From the NCBI RefSeq assembly GCF_000757885.1, contig NZ_JQCR01000003.1, positions 434,001-498,000 on the forward strand: a DNA stretch of 64,000 nt, written 5' to 3'. Source of the stretch: Paenibacillus wynnii (GTDB lineage: Bacteria > Bacillota > Bacilli > Paenibacillales > Paenibacillaceae). This document shows positions 20,803-29,044 of the stretch, piece by piece. The position numbers were made by a program, and so were the translations under genes. The notes beneath the pieces were generated by a model. That model did no database searches. It had not been told where the DNA came from and saw only the letters and a list, made by a program, of their open reading frames with translations. Position 1 is the first letter of the stretch, and each line of letters opens with the position of its first letter.

Positions 20803-21426
20803 TTGAACCTGTATCAAATGAAAGCTGATCCTTATGGTGTTGAGCATATCTCGAAGTTTCTCGATGATAACTTTGTTAGTATAGAACTTCGTGGAGTAGG
20901 AAATATGGAGAACCTTGATGAAGCCGAAGTCATGGAAAGATTAGTGAATGCCTACGGGTCTAACAGCGAATTTCTGATGAACCGGCTTGAGGCCGTTAAA
21001 CTTTTTGTACATTCGATGCAGGATGGGGATTATATATTGTTTGCGGATGAAGATACGGTTCATTTAGGTGACCTTGGGGATTATTTCTATGATGAATGGT
21101 CAGACACACCGGATAATGGTCTGTGTCATCGCAGAGGTGTGACTTGGTTAACCCGAATCCCGCGTGCTGAACTAAATATAGAGGTGCAAGAGCTTCTGGC
21201 TCAGCCGCAGATGATAACTCAATTCCAGCATCCAATAGCTAGGGCGCAGTTAGATCAATGGAGTTCAAACCTCCTGGGGAATCCATCGGATTCCAGGACA
21301 ACTGTGCATGTAGATGACAAGACTATCAGTGAAGCACTAGAGATTCTGAAGAAGGCTCTGCACAGTGATGACTTTGAGCGTAGGGAACGGGCAGCTATTG
21401 CAATACTGAAGTATGTTAAAAAGTGA
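20803..21426 (+). CDS. Hypothetical protein with EVE/Mrr-sensor-like features
   Basis: 207 residues from TTG 20803, chosen because GGTGGA lies six bases upstream; a longer reading from TTG 20776 is possible. I recognise no named family. The N-terminal 140 residues have the layout of EVE-like sensor modules that precede restriction nucleases and related proteins: an opening beta-strand with a Gly-rich turn (VSIELRGVGNMENLDEAEV), a GDYILFAD strand, a Tyr/Asp-rich GDLGDYFYDEW strand and a basic CHRRGVTWLTRIPRAELN strand. A short helical tail follows. No nuclease motif is attached. A role in sensing modified bases or nucleotides is conjecture. Confidence 0.6.
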   Translation: MNLYQMKADPYGVEHISKFLDDNFVSIELRGVGNMENLDEAEVMERLVNAYGSNSEFLMNRLEAVKLFVHSMQDGDYILFADEDTVHLGDLGDYFYDEWSDTPDNGLCHRRGVTWLTRIPRAELNIEVQELLAQPQMITQFQHPIARAQLDQWSSNLLGNPSDSRTTVHVDDKTISEALEILKKALHSDDFERRERAAIAILKYVKK

Positions 21427-21450
21427 AAGATTTTTTGTGGAATTGTTGGA

Positions 21451-21485
21451 GTGATAATGAAGCGATTTCATTATATAATGAAATC
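21451..21485 (+). promoter_or_regulatory. Promoter and palindromic operator candidate of the alpha-galactosidase gene
   Basis: GTGATA (21451-21456), 17 bp and TATAAT (21474-21479) form a promoter. The -10 box sits at the centre of a perfect 22-bp palindrome (21464-21485) built from ATAATGAA half-sites. A third half-site in the opposite direction lies just upstream (21454-21461). A repressor bound here would block RNA polymerase. Confidence 0.6.
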
Positions 21486-21526
21486 TGATTTGAAAATTAC
21501 AGAACAGTGGAAAAATGGAGGGTATC

Positions 21527-23716
21527 ATGGGAATACAATATAACTCTAAGGAACGTATCTTTCATCTACAAAGTAAAGAAACCAGCTATGTTATTCAGCT
21601 TCTCCATGTGGGAGTACCAGTACATGTATATTGGGGTAGGAAAATCCGATCAGGAGGACTGTCCACCATCCTGCAACGCGCAGAAAGATGCTCATTCTCC
21701 CCAAGTCCTTTTCCGGAGGATATGACGATCTCCTATGATACATTACCGCAGGAATACCCTGCTTACGGCGTTGGAGATTTTCGTCACCCCGCCTATCAGA
21801 TTCAAGCCGAGAACGGAACTACTGCTTCTGAAGCTATTTACGATAAGCACCGGATTTACAAAGGCAAACCTTCGCTAGAAGGACTTCCTTCTACTTATGC
21901 TGAGCATGAGGATGAAGCAGAAACGCTGGAGTTGGAGTTGTTCGATGCTACGGCAGGGATGCGTATTATTTTATCCTATACTGTGTTTAATGAATTGAAT
22001 GCAATCACTCGTTCTGTTCGATTTGTGAATGAAGGAACGGATTCCCTGAAATTGTTGCGTGGTCTTAGTATGAGCATTGATTTCCGTGATTCTAACTACG
22101 ATATGCTACATTTGTCGGGTTCATGGGCACGGGAAAGATATATGGAGCGAAGAGCACTGGCTTCAGGAATGCAAGGCGTTGAAAGTCGCAGAGGGGCAAG
22201 CAGTCATGGTCATAATCCGTTTGTAGCGCTTCTCTCTAAAGGTGCTGATGAAGATCATGGTGATGTGTACGGAGTAAGTCTTGTATATAGCGGTAATTTC
22301 TCCGCGCAAGTAGAGGTGGAACCGTATCAAACTGCCCGTCTGTCGATCGGAATTAACCCATTTGATTTCAACTGGCTGCTCGAAGCGGGACAGTCATTCC
22401 AGACTCCAGAAGCTGTTCTGGTATTCTCAGCTGACGGAATCGGCTCTATGTCCAGAACCTATCATAAATTATATCGTACCCGCCTATGCCGCGGCACCTT
22501 CCGTGACCAGACTCGTCCAGTCTTGGTTAACAACTGGGAAGCGACTTATTTTGACTTTAACGCTGACAAAATAGAGGATATTGCCCGGGCCGGCAGTGAG
22601 CTCGGCTTGGAGTTATTTGTTCTCGACGATGGCTGGTTTGGTCACAGAGATGATGACAAAACTTCACTGGGTGACTGGTTCGTGGATCCTAAGAAACTAC
22701 CGGACGGATTGGATGATTTGGCACGACGGGTGAATAACTTGGACATGCAGTTCGGCCTTTGGTTCGAGCCTGAGATGATTTCACCGGATAGTGAGTTGTA
22801 CCGCCAGCACCCCGATTGGTGCTTGCATGTCCCTAACCGCCGCAGAACGGTAGGCCGGATGCAGCTTGTTCTTGATTTCTCGCGTGAGGATGTATGTCAA
22901 GCAATTGGCGATCGTATTGCCGATGTTCTGCGCAGCGCACCGATCACTTATGTGAAATGGGATATGAACCGGAATATGACGGAGATTGGTTCAGCACTGT
23001 TGCCTTCAGAAAGACAACGGGAGACAGCTCATCGTTATATTTTAGGTCTCTACGGCGTGCTTGAACGGATCACTTCTGAATTCCCTAATGTGTTATTTGA
23101 GAGCTGTTCGGGAGGCGGTGGCCGCTTTGATCCAGGCATGCTGTATTATATGCCGCAAACGTGGACAAGTGATAATACGGATGCAATCAGCCGACTGAAA
23201 ATTCAGTATGGCACAAGTATTGTTTATCCGCTAAGCTCCATGGGCAGTCATGTATCAGCTATACCGAACCATCAGGTTCATCGGAATACTTCCCTTGAGC
23301 TGCGGGGCCATATTGCAATGTCTGGAAATTTCGGGTATGAGTTGGACTTAACGAAGTTCTCCGAAGAGGAGAAAGAAATTGTACGCGGGCAGGTAGCACT
23401 GTATAAAGAGCTGCGCAGCCTCGTTCAATTCGGTGATCAGTATAGACTTCTTAGTCCATTTGAAGGCAATGAAACCTCTTGGCTAATTGTCTCCGAAGAT
23501 AAGTCGGAAGCCGTTGTCGTATATGCCCGGGTACTGGCTGAGCCTAATGATCCTTTGCATCATTTGCGTCTTAAGGGTCTCGACCCGGAAGCTGACTATG
23601 AGTGGGTTGAAGGGGGAGGCATCTACGGTGGAGATCACTTGATGTATGCCGGACTTCCGCTCCCGGATCTTCACGGGGACTTCCAAAGTGTACTGTGGCG
23701 GTTCAAGAAGGTGTAA
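21527..23716 (+). CDS. Alpha-galactosidase, glycoside hydrolase family 36
   Basis: Releases terminal alpha-D-galactose from melibiose, raffinose-type sugars and galactomannan side chains. From ATG 21527 it is 729 residues, the length of the Geobacillus enzymes AgaA/AgaN, and homology begins there; GGAGGG at 21517-21522 is the ribosome site, which rules out ATG 21515. An N-terminal beta-supersandwich is followed by a TIM barrel and a C-terminal beta domain. The nucleophile is Asp479 in YVKWDMNRNMTE and the acid/base is Asp549 in TSDNTDA. The motif SCSGGGGRFDPG binds galactose. There is no signal peptide, so substrate must be imported. It ends in a terminator now interrupted by an intron. Confidence 0.95.
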   Translation: MGIQYNSKERIFHLQSKETSYVIQLLHVGVPVHVYWGRKIRSGGLSTILQRAERCSFSPSPFPEDMTISYDTLPQEYPAYGVGDFRHPAYQIQAENGTTASEAIYDKHRIYKGKPSLEGLPSTYAEHEDEAETLELELFDATAGMRIILSYTVFNELNAITRSVRFVNEGTDSLKLLRGLSMSIDFRDSNYDMLHLSGSWARERYMERRALASGMQGVESRRGASSHGHNPFVALLSKGADEDHGDVYGVSLVYSGNFSAQVEVEPYQTARLSIGINPFDFNWLLEAGQSFQTPEAVLVFSADGIGSMSRTYHKLYRTRLCRGTFRDQTRPVLVNNWEATYFDFNADKIEDIARAGSELGLELFVLDDGWFGHRDDDKTSLGDWFVDPKKLPDGLDDLARRVNNLDMQFGLWFEPEMISPDSELYRQHPDWCLHVPNRRRTVGRMQLVLDFSREDVCQAIGDRIADVLRSAPITYVKWDMNRNMTEIGSALLPSERQRETAHRYILGLYGVLERITSEFPNVLFESCSGGGGRFDPGMLYYMPQTWTSDNTDAISRLKIQYGTSIVYPLSSMGSHVSAIPNHQVHRNTSLELRGHIAMSGNFGYELDLTKFSEEEKEIVRGQVALYKELRSLVQFGDQYRLLSPFEGNETSWLIVSEDKSEAVVVYARVLAEPNDPLHHLRLKGLDPEADYEWVEGGGIYGGDHLMYAGLPLPDLHGDFQSVLWRFKKV

Positions 23717-23766
23717 GTAAAGACTGTAGTGAAACTTAGGGAATGAACAGACCTCCCTTTAAAATG

Positions 23767-23808
23767 TAAAGAAGCTGTCCGGCATATGCGCCGGACAGCT
23801 TCTTTGTT
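23767..23808 (+). terminator. Terminator stem of the alpha-galactosidase gene
   Basis: AAAGAAGCTGTCCGGC pairs perfectly with GCCGGACAGCTTCTTT around a 6-nt loop. The T-rich tail is split by the intron that begins at 23809. Confidence 0.9.
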
Positions 23809-25699
23809 GTGCGCCCAGCATGGGCGCTATCTATAGGGTGGAAGTCCCGAATGGTGAAGGCAGTAGTAGCCATTAGCTTAAGACAAGGGTGTCCACTGTG
23901 AGGTGGAATCTGAAGGAAGTCGGCGGCAAACCTCTGGTTCGAGGAACACGAACCTCATATAAGGCTAACGTTCGTTGGATAAGGCTGCAACACAAGTCAA
24001 AATCCGTACTGCCGAAGGCGAGCGAGAGTAAATGAGGCGGATAGATGGAGGGAAAGATAGCGTTCTTACCTGGGGAGATCTGTACGAAACGCGGAGCAAA
24101 CTCCGTAACCTTGTTTGTGAAAGCAGGATGAACGTACAGAAGTCAGCAGACGCCATAGTACGCAAGTTGTTGCAACAGCTGCGGAAGGGCTGAACATGAA
24201 ATAGGTATTTGTGCATCCAGGCGTTCAAGATGAGTCATGACAGCAGAATTTCCGAAAGGACCTGACTGAAGAAGGAAGCGGTGAATTCCGTGGGGGTCTT
24301 CGGCAGGGCAGAATTCATCTTCGGCACAAGAGGAAAGTGCAAATCACGTAAAGAGAGGTAAAAAAAATGTTGGATCAGATGCTGTCACGGGAAAATCTTC
24401 TACAAGCGTTAAAGCGTGTCGAATCTAATAAAGGAAGCCATGGTGTAGATGGAATGTCCGTAAAATCCTTACGCGAACACATCGTACAAAACTGGCAGAA
24501 CTTGCGGCAAGCGATAGAAGAGGGAACCTATGAGCCGAGCCCCGTACGTCGGGTCGAAATCCCGAAACCGAATGGCGGAGGTGTCAGGAAGTTAGGCATT
24601 CCTACCGTGACAGACCGAATGCTCCAGCAAGCGATCGCTCAGATATTAACTCCATTGTTCGATCCACAGTTTTCCGAGTACAGTTATGGATTTCGCCCCA
24701 AACGGCGGGGACATGATGCCGTAAGTAAAGCCAGAACATTCATGAAAGAAGGATATCGATTCGTAGTTGATTTGGACTTGGAGAAATTCTTTGATCGCGT
24801 CAACCATGACCGTCTAATGATGAAGATTTCGGAGAAAGTGAAGGACAAGAAAGTTCTTCTGCTTATACGTAAATACCTTCAGTCGGGCGTGATGGAAAAC
24901 GGGTTAGTAAAGCCGACTACGGAAGGCGCGCCACAAGGCGGTCCTTTGAGTCCGTTATTATCCAACATCGTCTTGGACGAATTGGACAAGGAATTAGAGA
25001 AACGTGGACACCGCTTCGTCCGCTATGCGGACGACTGCAATATCTATGTGAAAACGTCAAGAGCAGGCGAACGAGTCAAGGCATCCGTCACCCGATTCAT
25101 CGAGACGAGGCTAAAATTGAAGGTGAACCAAGCCAAGAGCGCGGTAGACCGTCCATGGAAACGGAAGTTTCTAGGGTTTAGTTATAGCAAAGACAAAGAG
25201 CCGAAAGTGAGAATTGCAAAGCAGTCCTTACAGAAAGCAAAGGTCAGAATTCGAGAGATAACCTCCCGAAAGAAATCAATGAAGATGGAAGAGCGAATGA
25301 AGGAACTAAACCACTATCTTATGGGATGGTGCGGGTACTTCTCGCTTGCGGATACGCCAAGTATCTTTCAAAGGATGGACGCGTGGGTTCGAAGAAGGCT
25401 AAGAATGTGCCTATGGAAGCAATGGAAGAACCCAAGAACCAAAGTCAAAAGGCTAATATCCTTGGGTATGCCCAAGGATAAAGCCTATGAGTGGGGGAGT
25501 ACCCGAAAAGGGTATTGGCGAATTGCAGGGAGTCCAATTTTGTCACGAGCATTGAATAACCAATACTGGGAAGCCAATGGACTCAAGAGCTTAATGGACA
25601 GATACCACTCCTTACGGAATATTTCATGAACCGCCGTATACCGAACGGTATGTACGGTGGTGTGAGAGGTCGGGGGCTTGCCGCCCCCTCCTACTCGAT
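23809..25699 (+). mobile_element. Complete group IIC intron
   Basis: Retroelement of about 1.9 kb. The 5' end is GTGCGCCC at 23809, followed by a conserved domain I start (TATAGGGTGGAAGTCCCGA). The intron-encoded protein lies in domain IV. Domain V is the hairpin at about 25628-25663, and domain VI at about 25665-25699 has the branch-point A in CCTACTCGAT, ending in AT. Insertion directly after a terminator stem is the known habit of class C introns. The joined exons would restore a T-rich tail (CTTTGTT plus TTCTTC). Ends were assigned by consensus, so each may be off by one or two bases. Confidence 0.88.
24367..25629 (+). CDS. ltrA: Group IIC intron reverse transcriptase/maturase
   Basis: 420 residues, the same length and layout as the Geobacillus GsI-IIC enzyme. 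Reverse-transcriptase blocks 0-7 cover about residues 1-290, with RYADDCNIY as catalytic YADD and GTPQGGPLSPLLSN-like text (here GAPQGGPLSPLLSN) as block 4. The maturase X/thumb domain follows (GWCGYFSLADTPS, RRRLRMCLWKQWK). There is no endonuclease domain, as is usual for class C. It is intact with no stops, so the element may still be mobile. AGAGAGGT precedes ATG. Confidence 0.95.
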   Translation: MLDQMLSRENLLQALKRVESNKGSHGVDGMSVKSLREHIVQNWQNLRQAIEEGTYEPSPVRRVEIPKPNGGGVRKLGIPTVTDRMLQQAIAQILTPLFDPQFSEYSYGFRPKRRGHDAVSKARTFMKEGYRFVVDLDLEKFFDRVNHDRLMMKISEKVKDKKVLLLIRKYLQSGVMENGLVKPTTEGAPQGGPLSPLLSNIVLDELDKELEKRGHRFVRYADDCNIYVKTSRAGERVKASVTRFIETRLKLKVNQAKSAVDRPWKRKFLGFSYSKDKEPKVRIAKQSLQKAKVRIREITSRKKSMKMEERMKELNHYLMGWCGYFSLADTPSIFQRMDAWVRRRLRMCLWKQWKNPRTKVKRLISLGMPKDKAYEWGSTRKGYWRIAGSPILSRALNNQYWEANGLKSLMDRYHSLRNIS

Positions 25700-25712
25700 T
25701 TCTTCTACTTCC

Positions 25713-26336
25713 TTATACACCTATAAATTCTACGAATTCATTCACAGGCTTGCGGTATCCGCGGGGTCTGATCTTGTGTTGGTTATCTTTGCCGATGGTG
25801 ATAAGCATGACAGGAACAAGATTCTCAGGCAGCTGTAATGTCGCCTTAATGGCTTCCGGATCGAAGCCGATCATCGGGCAAGTATCCCAGCCTTTATCCT
25901 TGGCAATGAGCATGAACTGCATGGCAGAGAGCGAGGCATTACGGATGGCATCTTCACGTTGGAAGGTGTCATTTCCTATGTAGGCGTTGTTAATGGATTC
26001 GATGGTTTGATCAAATTGCTCCTCTGTCATAGCTCCGAGCATCTTAAGTCCGCCGTAAATTTCAGGTGCTTGCAGATAAGCATGCTTATCCCCGAGCACT
26101 GCAATGACTGCGGAGGCCGAATGGATTTTATATTGGCCGTAAGCTCCGTTGCGAATCTCTTCTTTTACATTCTCGTCAGCTATGACTTTGTAATGTGTAT
26201 GTTGAAGATTATAGGCCGAGGGTGCTAGCCGTGCTTGTGAGAACATATCTTCCAACTCATTACGAGGGATCTTGATGCCCTCCACAAAATTATTAGCAGA
26301 TCTGCGGGATTGAACTAAATCTGTAAAAGTACTCAT
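25713..26336 (-). CDS. Nitroreductase family protein, MhqN/YodC-like
   Basis: Flavin (FMN) dependent NAD(P)H oxidoreductase acting on nitroaromatics or quinones. 207 residues, starting with the SRRSANNF loop that binds FMN phosphate, then LAPSAYNLQHTHY and the conserved KGWDTCPMIGFDPEAIK. It resembles B. subtilis YodC and MhqN, which belong to the quinone/electrophile stress response. CTGGAGG nine bases before ATG is a strong ribosome site. It is convergent with the intron-interrupted alpha-galactosidase gene, so its 3' end relies on the region now holding the intron. A repressor-type palindrome lies in its promoter. Confidence 0.88.
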   Translation of the reverse strand: MSTFTDLVQSRRSANNFVEGIKIPRNELEDMFSQARLAPSAYNLQHTHYKVIADENVKEEIRNGAYGQYKIHSASAVIAVLGDKHAYLQAPEIYGGLKMLGAMTEEQFDQTIESINNAYIGNDTFQREDAIRNASLSAMQFMLIAKDKGWDTCPMIGFDPEAIKATLQLPENLVPVMLITIGKDNQHKIRPRGYRKPVNEFVEFIGV

Positions 26337-26394
26337 ACTGAAAACCTCCAGGTTTATTATCGTGGTTAATATTAATCAATAAGTGAACTAAATA

Positions 26395-26423
26395 AATGTA
26401 CTAACTATTAGTTACTAACTCAA
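26395..26423 (-). promoter_or_regulatory. Nitroreductase promoter with palindrome in the spacer
   Basis: On the minus strand TTGAGT (26418-26423), exactly 17 bp and TACATT (26395-26400) form a promoter. The 13-bp palindrome TAACTATTAGTTA (26402-26414) fills the spacer, which is the usual place for an HxlR- or MarR-type repressor. Confidence 0.55.
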
Positions 26424-26682
26424 GATAACACAGTTATATTTGAACGTCAATGATTTAATTTATTCTGTTTGCAGAGTAAGTTGAAAGCGTGAATAGATGA
26501 TGTATTTTTAGGAGGAGCACCGGCCACTCGAAGTTACTGGCCGTCAAGTGATTACTGATATTCAGGTGTCATCATGAATATTAAGAATCTGGAGGAAATC
26601 AGAATCAAGTCTTACTCTTTGACCAAGAAAATCAGGAAGCGAAGGAGAAGAGCAGGGAATCACAGATGAGATTGGCCAGAAA

Positions 26683-26829
26683 TTACGGGCGGAAAAGTAG
26701 GATCTGAGCGAGAATGAGCAGCATAAAGCTGCTTCTTCTCTTAAATGTAAAGCACCTTTTTCTTTTCATCGTGAACTGAGTAATTGCGCCAATAATTATT
26801 AAGCCGATCACCCACATGGCTAATCCCAT
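26683..26829 (-). CDS. Small hydrophobic protein, 48 residues
   Basis: Reads MGLAMWVIGLIIIGAITQ at the start, then a basic middle (MKRKRCFTFKRRSS) and a second hydrophobic segment (FMLLILAQILLF). This would be a two-helix membrane miniprotein. AGGAG lies nine bases before ATG. The family is unknown, and the only support is the ribosome site and the membrane-like composition, so it may be non-coding. The remaining gene-free part of 26424-26913 shows nothing else recognisable. Confidence 0.4.
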   Translation of the reverse strand: MGLAMWVIGLIIIGAITQFTMKRKRCFTFKRRSSFMLLILAQILLFRP

Positions 26830-26913
26830 AATGTTCAGCTCCTGTTTAGTTAATTTTGAATATTTATTGTAATTAATTATACTAGCTAATTATGGATTAA
26901 CAGGAAAGGATTA

Positions 26914-27099
26914 ATGACCAAGGAATGTCAAATACACTCAGAGCTGGAGAAGTTGGAATTGAAAATTAAGCAGGTATCGAAATTAATTACGAAAGTGGAA
27001 GAAACTCGGGGAGTACGATCTGAAACTGAAATTGGAAAGGAAATTAAACAATTTTGCACAATAAGGGACAATGCGTTGTTGAAGGTAACTCTGATATAA
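26914..27099 (+). CDS. Small hypothetical protein, 61 residues
   Basis: A charged, helical peptide (ELEKLELKIKQVSKLITKVE, likely coiled coil) with AGGAAAGG just before ATG. No family recognised. Its last codons overlap an extended -10 promoter element for the next gene. The length is close to Spo0E-like phosphatases, but their SQELD signature is missing, so that assignment is rejected. Confidence 0.45.
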   Translation: MTKECQIHSELEKLELKIKQVSKLITKVEETRGVRSETEIGKEIKQFCTIRDNALLKVTLI

Positions 27100-27100
27100 T
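27092..27100 (+). promoter_or_regulatory. Extended -10 promoter element for the SGNH hydrolase gene
   Basis: TGATATAAT is a full extended -10 (TGnTATAAT), 43 bases before the ATG. No clear -35 box is needed or seen. Confidence 0.5.
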
Positions 27101-27142
27101 AGATGGGTTATTTCCAAGAGAATATTGAGGAGGACACCATGT

Positions 27143-27772
27143 ATGACTTTTAAGCCAAATGACGTTGTATTATTTCAAGGAGACAGTATTACAGATTGGG
27201 GACGTAATTATGAAGACGCTTCCTCCCTGGGTGTAGGTTATGCACTGATGGTTGCCGCGCGTATGGGGCATATGTATCCTGAGAAGAATCTTACTTTTAT
27301 TAACCGCGGTATCGGCGGCAATCGTGTGGTGGATCTGCAAGAGCGCTGGGACAAGGATTGTCTGGATTTGAAACCGACATGGGTATCTATATATATTGGA
27401 ATAAACGATACCTGGCGCCGCATGGATTCCGGGGAAGAAACTACGGCGGAGCAGTTCGAAGCTACCTATCGGGATTTGATTGAGCGCACACGGGAAACTC
27501 TCGATGCCAAGCTGGTTCTTATTGAACCGTTTGTTCTGCCCGTACCAGAGGATCGCAAGGGATGGCGTACGGATCTTGATCCTAAGATACATATTGTGCG
27601 TGAACTGGCACGTGAGTATGGTGCAGTCCTTGTTCCGCTTGATGGATTATTTGCTGCGGCTTCTGTCAAAGCGGAGTCCTCCTATTGGGCACCAGACGGT
27701 GTTCATCCCTCTCCGGCAGGTCATGCCCTTATTGCTGATGCTTGGCTGAGAGCCGTTGGTGTAATTAGTTAA
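27143..27772 (+). CDS. SGNH/GDSL-family hydrolase
   Basis: 209-residue cytoplasmic esterase-type enzyme. Block I FQGDSITDWG carries the nucleophile Ser15, block II the Gly of RGIGGN, block III the Asn of YIGINDTWR, and block V the Asp and His of APDGVHPSPAGH, so the full SGNH set is present. This GDS subclass resembles rhamnogalacturonan acetylesterase-like and xylan deacetylase-like proteins, which would suit the polysaccharide-degrading context, but the substrate is unproven. GAGGAGG at 27127-27133 puts the start at ATG 27143. Confidence 0.85.
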   Translation: MTFKPNDVVLFQGDSITDWGRNYEDASSLGVGYALMVAARMGHMYPEKNLTFINRGIGGNRVVDLQERWDKDCLDLKPTWVSIYIGINDTWRRMDSGEETTAEQFEATYRDLIERTRETLDAKLVLIEPFVLPVPEDRKGWRTDLDPKIHIVRELAREYGAVLVPLDGLFAAASVKAESSYWAPDGVHPSPAGHALIADAWLRAVGVIS

Positions 27773-27874
27773 ATACGTGAAATCGGATACAAGGTGCTTG
27801 CTATCGCTCCTATGGTTTCTCATATTACCTTTCGTTCTTTCTCGCTTTTTGTAATTTTTTAACTTCAGCTTATT

Positions 27875-28060
27875 TAGAAGGAATTACTCCTACTAATTTA
27901 AGGATTCAACCCTTGTAGAGTTTTATAGAGGGAATCTTCCCCTCTAATTTCAGGTTTTAGCTCAATACAGATAATTTTGTTGAATTTATAGGGGGTTTTT
28001 CCCTCTAAATGTTGATTAAACAATTTTATTTATGATTTACAGGGAAGCTTTCCCTCTAAA
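27875..28060. repeat. Array of four short related palindromes
   Basis: Four imperfect hairpins of 20-24 bases lie at 27875-27895, 27925-27948, 27987-28010 and 28037-28060. They share the pattern TAGAGGG-AA..TT-CCCTCTAA. They are separated by A+T-rich spacers of 26-38 bases and their centres are 49-62 bases apart. Units 2-4 share TTCCC(C)TCTAA exactly or nearly so, and unit 1 is diverged (AGAAGGA..TCCTACT). No gene lies between 27773 and 28535. It is not a CRISPR: repeats are too short and degenerate and no cas gene is near. Confidence 0.7.
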
Positions 28061-28222
28061 CTTTATTTACCACAGGAACAGAGGACAGAGGACAGAAAAG
28101 TCCTAGTAGCAAACTAGATCTAAAACAAACTTGTAATTATCGCTTACTAAAGACACCTACTACATTTCCAAGGAGTAGTTCAAAGTACAATCTATATAAT
28201 ATATTTTTTATATATACTTAGT

Positions 28223-28266
28223 GAAGACTGAATCGTGCTCTGGAAGACGGTTCAGTCTTTTTTTAA
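28223..28266 (+). terminator. Stand-alone intrinsic terminator
   Basis: AAGACTGAA pairs with TTCAGTCTT across an 18-nt loop, followed by seven or more T residues. It lies 450 bases after the SGNH gene and downstream of the palindrome array, so it may end a transcript that contains the array. Confidence 0.75.
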
Positions 28267-28320
28267 TATAAAGTATGAGCTTGTATCACTCTTTAAAATC
28301 AGAGTTTTATGAGCGAACAG

Positions 28321-28418
28321 AGCGGAGGGTCGGAGGGATTCTGGACAACCTATAATTCATTTTACAATCAGAAATCGGGCTTTAACAGCGATCGCAAGAA
28401 CCCTCCGAACCCGTAGCG
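28321..28418. repeat. Long imperfect inverted repeat
   Basis: AGCGGAGGGTCGGAGGGATT and following bases (28321-28342) pair imperfectly with 28398-28418 around an A+T-rich centre of about 55 bases. No T tract follows. It resembles the inverted repeat at 3381-3485 in size and G+C-rich arms, but the sequences differ. No gene is seen here. Confidence 0.5.
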
Positions 28419-28535
28419 GCCTGTTTCACAAGCGATCAACGATTGATTTTAGTTTTGAACTATAAGCTTTAGCTTCTTAATTAAGCACATTAGATTTATT
28501 AAGCTTCCCGAGGCTGTTATAATTAGAGGGCTGAT

Positions 28536-28973
28536 ATGTATTCGGAGGTGGTTATTATAATCAGAAAATCCGGTTTACTTATTCTTATCCTGTGTGTCTT
28601 AGCATTAAGCGGATGTCAGAACGGTGTTGGACATATTAATGCCAATAGGGTGTCAGAAATATTATTGATCTATCATGCCCTTAATCCGGAGAATGTAGAG
28701 GCTCCCTTTGAGACCAAAACGCTCACAGAAGCGGCGTCTATTAAAATAGTTGCTGAAGCCATGAATAAGAGCAAGAAGATGAATGGCGAGCTTGATTACG
28801 GTATTGAATTTAATATGAAGGTTATTTATAAGAATGGTAAAGCAGAGGATTATTATCTTACTTTAAGAAAAGACAAGGGGTACCGGGGACTACTTGTTTC
28901 TGCTGAAAATAGTAGCCAAGGTTATTCCATTCCGGTGAAATACTCAGATAAGTTAAGAGAACTACTGTATTGA
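28536..28973 (+). CDS. Small lipoprotein of unknown function
   Basis: 145 residues with a lipobox LALSGCQ (Cys27 if translation starts at ATG 28536). AGAGGG lies five bases before that ATG. A second ribosome-like GGAGGTGG falls inside the first codons and could drive a start at an ATT or ATA codon near 28555, giving a more usual signal peptide length. The mature part is small and charged with no recognised domain. It is followed by the aminopeptidase gene after 71 bases. Confidence 0.65.
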   Translation: MYSEVVIIIRKSGLLILILCVLALSGCQNGVGHINANRVSEILLIYHALNPENVEAPFETKTLTEAASIKIVAEAMNKSKKMNGELDYGIEFNMKVIYKNGKAEDYYLTLRKDKGYRGLLVSAENSSQGYSIPVKYSDKLRELLY

Positions 28974-29044
28974 TTGGCTGTAACATCCGATACGATATTG
29001 AACTACATAATTGAACTACATAGTAATGAGAGGAAAGTGAGTTC

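Noticed and set aside
25626..25983. Open frames of 70 and 101 codons after the intron-encoded protein
   Set aside because: They run through domains V/VI of the intron and antisense through the nitroreductase gene.
26914..27099. Spo0E-like phosphatase
   Set aside because: The size fits but the SQELD signature is absent.
27875..28060. CRISPR array
   Set aside because: Repeats are 20-24 bases, palindromic and unequal, only four copies occur and there is no cas gene; spacers are plain A+T-rich DNA of uneven length.
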